DNA of 64,000 nucleotides, from NCBI GenBank assembly GCA_963650135.1, contig CAVJLG010000025.1:1-64000 (forward strand). Reading direction: 5' to 3'. The DNA is from HGM13006 sp963650135. GTDB lineage: Bacteria; Bacillota; Clostridia; Oscillospirales; Oscillospiraceae. The notes under the pieces are model-generated. The model had not been told where the DNA came from. It made no database searches and worked only from the letters and a program-made list of their open reading frames with translations. Position 1 is the stretch's first letter. Every line of letters begins with the position of its first letter. Positions 1 through 8,389 of this stretch are shown here, in pieces. Both the position numbers and the translations under genes were made by a program.

Positions 1-55
1 AAGGATGCGCAGCTTACGACGACGAAGCCCGACGACACATTTGTGCGGTGTTGCC

Positions 56-1192
56 TTATATTTCCTGAATCAGCTGCTGATACACCCGGAATGCCTCCTG
101 GATTTTCTCCACCGCGCAGTGCTCATCCCGCATATGGGCCAGCTTGTATTCGCCGGGGCCAAAGCCTATGCAGGGAATGCCCAGGCTGATGGGTGTTACC
201 GCATTGGTGCCGAAATCCCAGAAGTCGTACTCCGTAACCGGGGTTCCGGTGACCGTTTCCACAGCCCGGCGCAATGCCGCGGTCAGGGGATGGTCCTTGG
301 AAATCTCCCAGGGGTCGTGCATGGGCTCATACCGGAGCTCTTCGCCCTTCCAGGAGGTATGCACCAGGGTTCCGACCTCCCACCGGGCGTCCTTCCCGGC
401 AATCAGAGCGTCCATCTCCGCCTTGACCTGTTCGAGCGTCTCCCCCTGCCCCAGCCGACGGTCCAGATAAATGCTGCACTGGCTGGGCACGGCATTCAGA
501 GACGCTGCCACGGAAGAAATATCCGACAGCACCACCGTACCGCCCTTTCCCTGGGCCATGAGGTTCTTGTTCAGCTGCTCCACCCGCTGGATGATCTCCG
601 CCATCTCATACACGGCGTTCTTTCCCTTTTCCGGCGCGGAACCGTGGGCGGAGATGCCGTTGGTGATAATCCGAACCTGGGCCTTGCCCTTGTGCCCCAG
701 GGTAATAACGTTGTTGCATGGCTCACAAATGACGCAGTAGTCCGGCTTCCAGCCACAGGTTTTATAAAGGTGCTGGAGATTTACGCCGTCGCAGTATTCC
801 TCGCAGACCGTGCCGGTAACATAGACGGTTTTGCCCTCCAGCTTCCCCTGCTTTTTTGCCTCGGCTGCTGCAAAAATCGCAGTGACCAGCGCGCTTTTCA
901 TGTCCACGGAGCCTCTGCCCCAGATTGCACCGTCCACAATTTCGCCGGAGAAGGGCGGCACCTGCCAAAGGTCCCCGTCCTCTACCCGGACCGTATCCAT
1001 ATGTCCGTCAAACTGGAGAATCTTCGGGCCATTTCCTACCCGTCCAATGACGTTGCCGGTGGCGTCGATATGGGCCTCATCATAGCCCAGTTTTTTCATC
1101 AGCTCCAGCAGATACTGAGCAATCTGGCCCTCTTCGTCTGAATAGCTGCGAATTTGTACCGCCTTCTGTACGGCTTCAATCAGTTGTTCCAT
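56..1192 (-). CDS. ygeY: YgeY-like M20-family metallohydrolase
   Basis: A 378-residue zinc peptidase of the M20/ArgE/DapE fold, close to the YgeY group named selenium-metabolism-linked hydrolase in databases. Visible metal and catalytic residues are HMD near residue 64, GRGSVDMK around 92-99 with the bridging Asp97, and the CEE pair (Glu131/132) that supplies the general base. A lid domain lies around 170-280. It has no signal peptide, so it should act in the cytoplasm, probably releasing an amino acid from an N-acyl or dipeptide-like substrate; the substrate is not known. It lies 16 bases downstream of dpaL on the same strand, the order also seen in ygeX-ygeY of E. coli, which suggests a joint amino acid salvage role. 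Family assignment is firm; the reaction is not. Confidence 0.88.
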   Translation of the reverse strand: MEQLIEAVQKAVQIRSYSDEEGQIAQYLLELMKKLGYDEAHIDATGNVIGRVGNGPKILQFDGHMDTVRVEDGDLWQVPPFSGEIVDGAIWGRGSVDMKSALVTAIFAAAEAKKQGKLEGKTVYVTGTVCEEYCDGVNLQHLYKTCGWKPDYCVICEPCNNVITLGHKGKAQVRIITNGISAHGSAPEKGKNAVYEMAEIIQRVEQLNKNLMAQGKGGTVVLSDISSVAASLNAVPSQCSIYLDRRLGQGETLEQVKAEMDALIAGKDARWEVGTLVHTSWKGEELRYEPMHDPWEISKDHPLTAALRRAVETVTGTPVTEYDFWDFGTNAVTPISLGIPCIGFGPGEYKLAHMRDEHCAVEKIQEAFRVYQQLIQEI

Positions 1193-1208
1193 GTTCTACG
1201 CTTCCTTT

Positions 1209-2381
1209 CTATTCTGCTTCGGCACAATCTGCGCCAGCAATGATTTCTTCATAGGATTCGGGATCGGTGTTTCCCTCGGTACTGAAAAACAGAATCCGCG
1301 CATCCGGGCCGATACCCAGCTGAGCTTTCCGTTCCGGCGACTTTGCCAGCTCCAGAAATGCGCCGATACCCGACGCCCCGGATTCCCCCGATACCACGCC
1401 ATAGCGTCCCAGCGTCCGCATACCCAGCTTCGCCGCATCGTCTCCGCACCTTAGGGCATAGCTGCCATAGTCCCGGAGCATGTCCCAGGCCACGGTGCAG
1501 GGCGTGCCGCAGTTCAGCCCCGCCATAATGGTTTCGCCGTTTCCCTTGGCGGTATGGGGCTTCCTATCGCCCGCTTCCATGGATTCGTAGATACAGGCCG
1601 CACCATAGGGCTCCACCAGAACGATCTTCGGGCTGTTTTCGCCATACCGCGCCCGGAAATAGCCTGTCACCGCCCCGGCCATGGCGCCAACACCCGCCTG
1701 CAAGAAGATATGGGTGGGTACCTCTGGCAGCTGTTCGGCCGCCTCCTGGGCCATGGTGGTATAGCCCTGCATAATCCACTTGGGCACCCGCTCATATCCG
1801 AACCAGGAAGTATCCTGCACCAGAATCCAGACGTTTTTCGCGGCGCATTCTTTTACATAATTCACCGTATCGTCGTAATTCCACGGCGTAATCGTAACCT
1901 CCGCCTGGCCCGCGTCCCGAATGGCCTGAGCCCGACGTGGAGACGATCCCTTAGGCATAAACACCTTTGCCGGGCAGCCCAGCAGTCCCGCCGCCCAGGC
2001 AACACCCTTTCCGTGGTTGCCGTCCGTGGCCGTGGCGAAGGTCAAATGGCGAAGCGCCTCCCGATTTTCGGGCTTTTGCAGCTCCGGGAACGTGATCCGA
2101 TCTGGTGTCAACCCCAGAAGTCTGCCTGCCGCCCGGGCCACTGCGTAAATGCCGCCCAGTCCCTTAAAGGCATTGAGTCCAAACCGCGGGGATTCGTCCT
2201 TTACCAGCAGCGCTCCCACGCCGCACTGCTCGGCCAATGCCGGCAGCGATACCAGCGGCGTTGGCTCATATCCCGGCACCTGGCGATGAAATGCCATTAC
2301 TTTCTCGGCCTGCTCCGGCGACAGCCAATCCACATCGGCCCCTTTCCCCGGTGTTTTCCACGTATTTTCAATGACGTCCAT
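1209..2381 (-). CDS. dpaL: 2,3-diaminopropionate ammonia-lyase
   Basis: A PLP enzyme of fold type II that splits 2,3-diaminopropionate into pyruvate and two ammonia; the family is called DpaL/YgeX. The PLP lysine sits in NAFKGLGG (Lys73 counted from the start used here), after the KDESPRFGLNAFK stretch typical of the family, and the full length of 390 residues fits. I chose the ATG at 2381 because GAGGGGGAC lies six bases before it; a further in-frame ATG ten codons upstream has no good ribosome site. It forms an operon with the YgeY-like hydrolase and is divergent from an AraC regulator that probably controls it. Confidence 0.9.
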   Translation of the reverse strand: MDVIENTWKTPGKGADVDWLSPEQAEKVMAFHRQVPGYEPTPLVSLPALAEQCGVGALLVKDESPRFGLNAFKGLGGIYAVARAAGRLLGLTPDRITFPELQKPENREALRHLTFATATDGNHGKGVAWAAGLLGCPAKVFMPKGSSPRRAQAIRDAGQAEVTITPWNYDDTVNYVKECAAKNVWILVQDTSWFGYERVPKWIMQGYTTMAQEAAEQLPEVPTHIFLQAGVGAMAGAVTGYFRARYGENSPKIVLVEPYGAACIYESMEAGDRKPHTAKGNGETIMAGLNCGTPCTVAWDMLRDYGSYALRCGDDAAKLGMRTLGRYGVVSGESGASGIGAFLELAKSPERKAQLGIGPDARILFFSTEGNTDPESYEEIIAGADCAEAE

Positions 2382-2431
2382 TTTGTCCCCCTCTTGGGCA
2401 ACACGAAACAAATGCGTCTGCGGTATTGCCC

Positions 2432-2460
2432 TTGCTTTCCGGTAAAATCTCGATTATGAT
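2432..2460 (+). promoter_or_regulatory. sigma-A promoter for the AraC gene
   Basis: TTGCTT, a 17-base spacer and TATGAT lie about 40 bases before the AraC start. The dpaL promoter must lie in the same 115-base divergent region, so the regulator could control both from here. I could not single out the dpaL promoter. Confidence 0.6.
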
Positions 2461-2496
2461 GTACTGGTATATATTCCACCTCATTGGGAGGTTTTT

Positions 2497-3402
2497 ATGC
2501 AAATCTATGATATTCCCATCGACAGTTCCCGTCAGGAAACCACCGCCCACGGCACCTTTGATTTCCCCTTGGCTGTCTACGAAACCGTATTAAGTAAAAA
2601 CATCCTCGGCTTTGTCAGCTGGCATTGGCACCGGGAATTCCAGTTCTGCCAGGTTACCGCCGGAACCGTTGCATTCTGGGTGCAGGGGCAGCAGCTGGTT
2701 TTATCCAAGGGCCAGGGACTGTTTATCAACAGCAACGTGCTGCATATGGCGCGGCCCAACACCCCGGACGCCGCCTATTGCTGCATCGATATTCTCCCCT
2801 CGCTGCTGTGCGGCTTTCCCGGCAGCGTGCTGGATGTATCGCTGATTACCCCATTGGCCGCCGATTCCGCTGTGCCGCTGGTGCGCTTTTCCGGTGAAAC
2901 CGCCGAATCTCAGGAGATTTTGGCGCTGCTGGAGCGAATCCGGCAGCTGTCCCACCGGCAGGCCACCGGCTATCCCTTGATGGTCACCGGACTGCTCATG
3001 GAGCTGCTTGGCCGTATGCTTTCCATGCTGGACGCTGCCCCCTCCGCCCCGAAGGAGGACATGAGCCGCCTGCGTTCGGTGCTGCAATTCATCGACGGGC
3101 ACTATGCCGAGCACATCACGCTCTCCCAATGCGCTGATTTGGCCGGGCTCAGTGACAGCGAATTCTGCCGCCAGTTCAAGCGAATCATGCACTGCACGCT
3201 GACCACCTATATTCGCCAGGTCCGGCTGCAAAAAAGCGCCGCAGAATTGCTGCTGCATCCGGAAAAATCCGTCAGTCAAGTCGCCTATGAGACAGGGTTT
3301 AGCACCACCAGCTATTTTATCAGCCAATTCCGCGCCGCCGCCGGGATGACGCCGGGGGCTTATCGGCAGACAAAGAGAGATACCGGTGAGCCATCTGATT
3401 GA
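2497..3402 (+). CDS. AraC-family transcriptional regulator
   Basis: A 301-residue protein with an N-terminal cupin-like sensor half (SWHWHREFQF near residue 43 is the usual histidine-containing strand) and a C-terminal pair of helix-turn-helix motifs (about 190-295, including the second-helix region ETGFSTTSYFISQF typical of AraC proteins). GGGAGG sits five bases before the ATG. It is divergent from dpaL-ygeY, so local control of amino acid catabolism in response to the substrate is a reasonable inference. The effector is unknown. Confidence 0.88.
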   Translation: MQIYDIPIDSSRQETTAHGTFDFPLAVYETVLSKNILGFVSWHWHREFQFCQVTAGTVAFWVQGQQLVLSKGQGLFINSNVLHMARPNTPDAAYCCIDILPSLLCGFPGSVLDVSLITPLAADSAVPLVRFSGETAESQEILALLERIRQLSHRQATGYPLMVTGLLMELLGRMLSMLDAAPSAPKEDMSRLRSVLQFIDGHYAEHITLSQCADLAGLSDSEFCRQFKRIMHCTLTTYIRQVRLQKSAAELLLHPEKSVSQVAYETGFSTTSYFISQFRAAAGMTPGAYRQTKRDTGEPSD

Positions 3403-3480
3403 TATCAGTATATCGATATTTTGAATGGATGTATACAAATATTCCGTCGAATTATAGCAATATTTTGCGCCATTGCTCAT

Positions 3481-3512
3481 AAAAATGCCCCAGGGACCAC
3501 TCCCCGGGGCAT
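3481..3512 (-). terminator. intrinsic terminator of gap
   Basis: ATGCCCC at 3485 pairs with GGGGCAT at 3506, with further pairs inside; on the minus strand the hairpin is followed by five T. It may also end AraC transcription from the other side, with a poorer T tract. Confidence 0.75.
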
Positions 3513-3532
3513 CATGTTACTGCGATATTCTA

Positions 3533-4543
3533 TTATTCTGCGTCCACCTTCGCCATATGCTGAATCAGCTCCAGAATCTTGTGGGAATACCCCATCTCAT
3601 TATCATACCATGCAACCACCTTCACAAACGTGTCGGTCAGCGCAATGCCGGCCTTGGCGTCGAAGATGGAGGTTCTGGGATCGCCCAGGAAGTCGGAAGA
3701 AACAACCGCCTCGTCGGTATAGCCCAGAACGCCCTTGAGCTCACCCTCGGATGCGTCCTTCATAGCCTTGCAAATTTCCTCATAGGTGGCGGGCTTCTTC
3801 AGATTGACGGTCAAATCCACCACGGAAACGTCCAGGGTGGGAACCCGCAGGCTCATGCCGGTGAGCTTACCGTTGAGCTCAGGGATGACCTTGCCCACCG
3901 CCTTTGCAGCGCCGGTGGAGGAGGGAATGATATTGCCGGTAGCCGCACGGCCGCCCCGCCAATCCTTCATAGAGGGGCCGTCAACGGTCTTCTGGGTAGC
4001 GGTGACAGAGTGTACGGTGGTCATCAGACCATCTACAATGCCAAAATGGTCGTTGAGCACCTTAGCCACAGGCGCCAGGCAGTTGGTGGTGCAGGACGCA
4101 TTGGAAACAAACTGCATGTCGCTGCGGTACTGGTCCTGATTGACACCCATGACGAACATGGGGGTATCGTCCTTGGAAGGAGCAGACATGACCACATGCT
4201 TTGCACCGGCAGCCAGATGGCCCTTTGCCTTTTCCTTGGTCAGGAACAGGCCGGTTGCCTCAATGACATAGTCCGCGCCCACCTTGGCCCAGGGAATATT
4301 GGCGGGGTCACGCTCCGCAAATACAGGGATTTCCTTCCCGTTTACCACAATAGCATTCTCGGTGCTGGAGACTTCGCCCTGGAACCGGCCATGCATGGTG
4401 TCATATTTCAGCATGTAAGCCAGATACGCAGGCTCACACAGATCATTGATTCCCACAATCTCAATCTCGGGATAATTCACACTGGCGCGGAATGCCATCC
4501 GCCCAATTCGACCAAAACCATTGATACCAACCTTAATAGACAT
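3533..4543 (-). CDS. gap: Glyceraldehyde-3-phosphate dehydrogenase, type I
   Basis: Full-length 336-residue NAD-dependent GAPDH of glycolysis, converting glyceraldehyde-3-P and phosphate to 1,3-bisphosphoglycerate. The Rossmann motif GINGFGRIGR starts at residue 7, the catalytic cysteine is Cys151 in SNASCTTNC, and the activating histidine is His178 in TTVHSVT. Asn-Asp at 33-34 fits NAD preference. AGGAGG lies just before the ATG. It is monocistronic here, with its own promoter and terminator, rather than in the common gap-pgk-tpi operon. Confidence 0.97.
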   Translation of the reverse strand: MSIKVGINGFGRIGRMAFRASVNYPEIEIVGINDLCEPAYLAYMLKYDTMHGRFQGEVSSTENAIVVNGKEIPVFAERDPANIPWAKVGADYVIEATGLFLTKEKAKGHLAAGAKHVVMSAPSKDDTPMFVMGVNQDQYRSDMQFVSNASCTTNCLAPVAKVLNDHFGIVDGLMTTVHSVTATQKTVDGPSMKDWRGGRAATGNIIPSSTGAAKAVGKVIPELNGKLTGMSLRVPTLDVSVVDLTVNLKKPATYEEICKAMKDASEGELKGVLGYTDEAVVSSDFLGDPRTSIFDAKAGIALTDTFVKVVAWYDNEMGYSHKILELIQHMAKVDAE

Positions 4544-4692
4544 ACCTTCTACCTCCTAAACGAAACGCAGTCGTTTCTTCACAAAACGCTTGGATTCTGG
4601 CATGGAAGTACAGTATATGCAGCTTCCTTCCCATTCATACACAAGAACTGATCATACTTGTTTCACTTGTTCCATACGTTTATTACATCATT

Positions 4693-4721
4693 ATCCTATC
4701 ATGTTTCTTCCCTGCTGTCAA
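4693..4721 (-). promoter_or_regulatory. gap promoter
   Basis: On the minus strand a perfect TTGACA, a 17-base spacer ending in TGA (extended -10) and TAGGAT. The roughly 140-base leader to the gap start contains a small hairpin (GAAACG/CGTTTC near 4564) just before the ribosome site. Confidence 0.7.
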
Positions 4722-4825
4722 TGGACAATCGGCATTTTCTCTGTAAAAATCCATAGTTTTGCCGCAGAAATTCAAAGATATTATAGTAAAACCGCGAAAA
4801 CGGAATTCTTTAGCTAAAAAAAGTG

Positions 4826-4853
4826 TTGAATTTCCCGGGAACCATGCTATAAT
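4826..4853 (+). promoter_or_regulatory. aromatic operon promoter
   Basis: TTGAAT, a 16-base spacer and a perfect TATAAT preceded by TG one base away (extended -10). A 10-base perfect palindrome (TTCCCGGGAA, 4831-4840) fills the first part of the spacer and could be an operator, which is only a suggestion. Confidence 0.8.
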
Positions 4854-4883
4854 GAAGACAGTTTTCAAGTGTGAGGTAGCATT

Positions 4884-4958
4884 ATGCGTATCGAGTCCAA
4901 TCGATTTTACGGTCTGTTTACCTGCTCCTTTTGGGGAGCGGGCATTTGTCGTATTTAG
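4884..4958 (+). CDS. aromatic-rich leader peptide (attenuator)
   Basis: A 24-residue reading frame with a ribosome site (GAGGT seven bases upstream) directly after the aro operon promoter. It carries Phe at codons 8, 12 and 16, Tyr at 9 and Trp at 17 (core FYGLFTCSFWGAG), five aromatic codons in ten. It ends in TAG 35 bases before an intrinsic terminator and 121 bases before aroF. This is the layout of a classical transcription attenuator in which ribosome stalling for lack of charged aromatic tRNA permits readthrough. The peptide itself probably has no other function. Confidence 0.75.
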   Translation: MRIESNRFYGLFTCSFWGAGICRI

Positions 4959-4993
4959 ATTGGATCATAACCTTCCGGGAAAGCTGACTGTTG

Positions 4994-5038
4994 CGCGCTC
5001 CTGCTGAATGTTAGGTTCAGTCGGAGGGCGTATTTTTT
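4994..5038 (+). terminator. attenuator terminator before aroF
   Basis: A 15-position stem (13 pairs including one G-U, from C4994-A5008 with T5016-G5030, loop of seven) is followed by TATTTTTT. Its 5' arm CGCTCC (4996-5001) can instead pair with GGAGCG (4935-4940), which overlaps the Trp and following codons of the leader peptide. A second alternative pairs GACTG (4986) with CAGTC (5018). Mutually exclusive hairpins fit attenuation. Confidence 0.75.
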
Positions 5039-5079
5039 ATTCTGTCAAAAACGAATTCTGATATAAGGAGAGATCAACA

Positions 5080-6093
5080 ATGGTCATTATTATGAAGCCC
5101 GGCACCACCCAGGAGCGTATCGACGCACTGGCGCACGAGCTGGAGGTCAAGGGTCTGCGCGTCGGCATTACCAACGGCGTGGGCTGCTCGATTCTCGGTC
5201 TGGTGGGCGACACCACCAATCTGGACGCCGACGATCTGATGCTCCATGAGGGCGTTGAGCGGGTAATGCGTGTGCAGGAGCCCTATAAGAAAGCCAACCG
5301 GAAGTTCCATCCCGCCGACACTGTGGTGCAGGTGGGCGATGCCAAAATCGGCGGCGGCAACTTCACTGTAATCGCAGGCCCCTGCTCCGTGGAAAACGAG
5401 GACCAGATTGTTTCCGTGGCAAAGGATGTGCAGAAGAGCGGCGCAAAGCTCATGCGCGGCGGCGCATTCAAGCCCCGCACCTCCCCCTACTCCTTCCAGG
5501 GCATGGGCGTTCAGGGCCTGGAGCTGCTGCTGAAGGCAAAGAAGGCAACGGGCCTTCCCATTGTCACTGAGATCATGAGCCCCAAATACTGCGAGATTTT
5601 CGAGAACACCGTGGATGTGGTACAGATCGGTGCACGGAATATGCAGAACTTCGACCTGCTGAAGGAAGTGGGCAAGATGTCCAAGCCCGTTCTGCTCAAG
5701 CGCGGTCTGGCCAACACCTATGAGGAGTGGATCATGTCCGCGGAGTATATCATGTCCGAGGGCAACGAGAACGTCATTCTCTGCGAGCGCGGCATTCGTA
5801 CCTTCGAAACCTACACCCGCAACACCCTGGACGTCAGCGCCATCCCCTGCCTGCGGAAGATGACCCATCTTCCCATTATCGTTGACCCCAGCCATTCCGG
5901 CGGCGCTGCATGGCTGGTAGAGCCGCTGACCATGGCCGCCATTGCAGCCGGTGCCGACGGCATCATTGTGGAGGTCCACAACGATCCTCCCCACGCTAAG
6001 TGCGACGGCAAGCAGAGCCTGACCCCTGAGCAGTTCGACGATCTGATGCATAAGGCCAATGCCCTGGCCCAGTTCATGGGGAAGACCGTATGA
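5080..6093 (+). CDS. aroF: 3-deoxy-7-phosphoheptulonate synthase (type I beta)
   Basis: First enzyme of the shikimate pathway, joining PEP and erythrose-4-P to DAHP. The first 80 or so residues form the ferredoxin-like regulatory domain seen in Firmicutes and Thermotoga enzymes, which usually gives feedback inhibition by Tyr/Phe. The TIM-barrel core follows, with GPCSVE (metal Cys102), RGGAFKPRTSPY around 126-137 and DPSHSGG near 273. It is first in an eight-gene operon and overlaps aroB by four bases (ATGA). An attenuator precedes it. Confidence 0.96.
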   Translation: MVIIMKPGTTQERIDALAHELEVKGLRVGITNGVGCSILGLVGDTTNLDADDLMLHEGVERVMRVQEPYKKANRKFHPADTVVQVGDAKIGGGNFTVIAGPCSVENEDQIVSVAKDVQKSGAKLMRGGAFKPRTSPYSFQGMGVQGLELLLKAKKATGLPIVTEIMSPKYCEIFENTVDVVQIGARNMQNFDLLKEVGKMSKPVLLKRGLANTYEEWIMSAEYIMSEGNENVILCERGIRTFETYTRNTLDVSAIPCLRKMTHLPIIVDPSHSGGAAWLVEPLTMAAIAAGADGIIVEVHNDPPHAKCDGKQSLTPEQFDDLMHKANALAQFMGKTV

Positions 6094-7163
6094 AAACCCT
6101 CCATGTCAATATCCCCGGCCGGGAATATGACATCGTATCCCAGCCCGGACTGCTGGATGAAGCCGGAACGCTGCTGCGTCCGATTTTAAAGGGTAAAATG
6201 GCGGCCATTGTCACCGACAGCAATGTGGAGCCCCTTTATGCCGCACGGCTGGCCCGCAGTCTCCATTTGGCGGGATTCCAGGCGGCGCTTCTGGAGGTTC
6301 CCGCCGGTGAAACCAGCAAATGCCCCGAGGTATTGGCGGAGCTGTGGGAGCAGATGATGGACATTGGCCTTACCCGCACCGATGCCGTGATTGCACTGGG
6401 CGGCGGCGTGGTGGGCGATTTGGCAGGCTTTGCCGCTGCCACCATCCTCCGGGGCGTGGACTTCGTTCAGATTCCCACCACCTTACTGGCCCAGGTGGAT
6501 TCCTCCGTGGGTGGAAAGGTGGCCGTGGATCTCCAGGCCGGAAAGAACCTGGCCGGTGCATTCTATCAGCCCAAAATGGTCATCATGGACCCGGATTGCC
6601 TGAAAACCCTGCCGGATCGGGTCTTCTCCGACGGCATGGCAGAGGTCATTAAATACGGCTGCATCTGGGACCGGGCGCTGTTCGATCAGCTTCGGGCCCT
6701 GCGGAACCGGAAGGGCATTATGGCTCATATCGAGGACATCACCCTTCGCTGCTGCGATATTAAGCGCCAGGTGGTGGAAGAGGACGAGCATGACACCGGT
6801 ATCCGGATGCTCCTGAACTTCGGTCATACCCTGGGCCATGTCTACGAAAAGGCCTATCAGTATGAAAAATACACCCATGGCGAGGCCGTTGCCGCCGGTA
6901 TGGTTGCTGCGTCAAAAATCGGCGCACACCTGGGCATTACTCCCGCTTCCGCAGAAGGCGAAATCGCTTCGCTGCTGCAAAGCTATGGGCTTCCCACCGC
7001 CATTTCCGCATCGGAGCAGGATTATCGGGAAACCCTGGTCAAGGATAAAAAGAGTCAGGGCAGCAACATCAACCTTATTGCCCTCACGGAAATTGGTCAT
7101 GCCCAGCCGGTGAACATGCCCCAGTCGAACCTGCTGGAGCTGGTAAAGGAGTGCATCCTATGA
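6090..7163 (+). CDS. aroB: 3-dehydroquinate synthase
   Basis: A 357-residue NAD- and zinc-dependent enzyme turning DAHP into 3-dehydroquinate. Seen are the nucleotide loop GGGVVGDLAGF near residue 104, the VDSSVGGKVAVD stretch, and the metal-binding histidines in NFGHTLGHVYEK and HGEAVAAGM. The start overlaps the aroF stop and the stop overlaps the aroA start, so translation is coupled. Confidence 0.97.
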   Translation: MKTLHVNIPGREYDIVSQPGLLDEAGTLLRPILKGKMAAIVTDSNVEPLYAARLARSLHLAGFQAALLEVPAGETSKCPEVLAELWEQMMDIGLTRTDAVIALGGGVVGDLAGFAAATILRGVDFVQIPTTLLAQVDSSVGGKVAVDLQAGKNLAGAFYQPKMVIMDPDCLKTLPDRVFSDGMAEVIKYGCIWDRALFDQLRALRNRKGIMAHIEDITLRCCDIKRQVVEEDEHDTGIRMLLNFGHTLGHVYEKAYQYEKYTHGEAVAAGMVAASKIGAHLGITPASAEGEIASLLQSYGLPTAISASEQDYRETLVKDKKSQGSNINLIALTEIGHAQPVNMPQSNLLELVKECIL

Positions 7164-8389
7164 ACCTCAAGATCTCTCCCCGGCAGCTTCAGGGCTCTAT
7201 TACGCCCCCGGCCTCCAAAAGTCAGGCCCATCGGCTGATTATGGGGGCCGCTCTGGCCGGCGGCACCAGCATTCTCCGGTCTGTATCCGGCAGCAATGAC
7301 ATCACCGCCACCCTGGGCTGTATGGAAGCCCTGGGCGCTGGCAGTGTACAGCTGGACGATACCACCCTGCAAATTACCGGAAACAACGGAGCACCTGCCC
7401 CTGCCGGTCAGGTGTTGGACTGCGGCGAATCCGGCTCCACCCTACGCTTCCTGATTCCCGTCGCATTGGCCCTCACCGGCGATGTGACCTTCCGTGGTCA
7501 CGGCAGACTGATGCAGCGTCCTCAGACCCCTTATTTCGAAATCTTTCAGGAGAAGGGCATCGAATATCAGCTGGAGGGTGATTTGCTCACGGTTCGTGGC
7601 ACGCTTGCGCCGGGACAGTACGCCCTGCGGGGTGATGTTTCCAGTCAGTTTATCACTGGCCTGCTCTATGCTCTGCCCCTGCTCCACGGTGACAGTGATA
7701 TCGTGCTCACCACGCGGCTGGAATCGGAGAGCTATGTAAACCTCACCCTGGACGCACTTCGGAAATTCGGCATCACCATTCTTCCCACCGCCCAGGGCTG
7801 GCATGTGCCCGGAAACCAGCACTATCAGCCCCAAAGCCTTGCGGTGGAAGCGGATTATTCCCAGTCCGGCTTCTTCTATGCCGCCCAAGGTATCGGCAAT
7901 CCGGTGACCGTCATAGGCATGAATCCGGACAGCGTGCAGGGTGACCGCATCATCCTCCCCTATATGGACAAGCTGAACGGCCACGGCGTTGTAGATTTGG
8001 ACGTGCGGGATTGCCCGGATTTGGTGCCGCCCCTGGCCCTTCGCGCGGCCCTGCGTGACGGCGAAACCACGGTCATCTCGGGTGCCGCCCGGCTGCGGCT
8101 CAAGGAAAGTGATCGTCTGGCCTCTGTTACTGCCGTATTGGGTGCCATGGGTGCCAGCATTGATGAAGGCCCCGACAGCCTGACCATCCATGGTGTTCCC
8201 TCCCTCCAGGGCGGCGTTACCGTTGACAGCTGGGGCGATCACCGCATTGCCATGATGGCTGCTATGGCCGCTACCGTGTGCCGGGAGCCTATCGTACTCA
8301 CCGGTGCCGAAAGCGTTCGGAAGTCCTACCCCGGCTTCTGGGATGATTATTGCCGTCTTGGCGGCGAGATTCAGGAGGTATCACCGTGA
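7160..8389 (+). CDS. aroA: 3-phosphoshikimate 1-carboxyvinyltransferase (EPSP synthase)
   Basis: A 409-residue enzyme adding enolpyruvyl from PEP to shikimate-3-phosphate. The N-terminal PPASKSQAHR holds Lys20, Ser21 and Arg25 of the active site; LDCGESGSTLRF follows near residue 82, and the LKESDRL motif appears in the second half. I chose the ATG at 7160, nine bases after AGGAG and overlapping the aroB stop as ATGA, over a GTG three codons upstream. Confidence 0.96.
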   Translation: MNLKISPRQLQGSITPPASKSQAHRLIMGAALAGGTSILRSVSGSNDITATLGCMEALGAGSVQLDDTTLQITGNNGAPAPAGQVLDCGESGSTLRFLIPVALALTGDVTFRGHGRLMQRPQTPYFEIFQEKGIEYQLEGDLLTVRGTLAPGQYALRGDVSSQFITGLLYALPLLHGDSDIVLTTRLESESYVNLTLDALRKFGITILPTAQGWHVPGNQHYQPQSLAVEADYSQSGFFYAAQGIGNPVTVIGMNPDSVQGDRIILPYMDKLNGHGVVDLDVRDCPDLVPPLALRAALRDGETTVISGAARLRLKESDRLASVTAVLGAMGASIDEGPDSLTIHGVPSLQGGVTVDSWGDHRIAMMAAMAATVCREPIVLTGAESVRKSYPGFWDDYCRLGGEIQEVSP

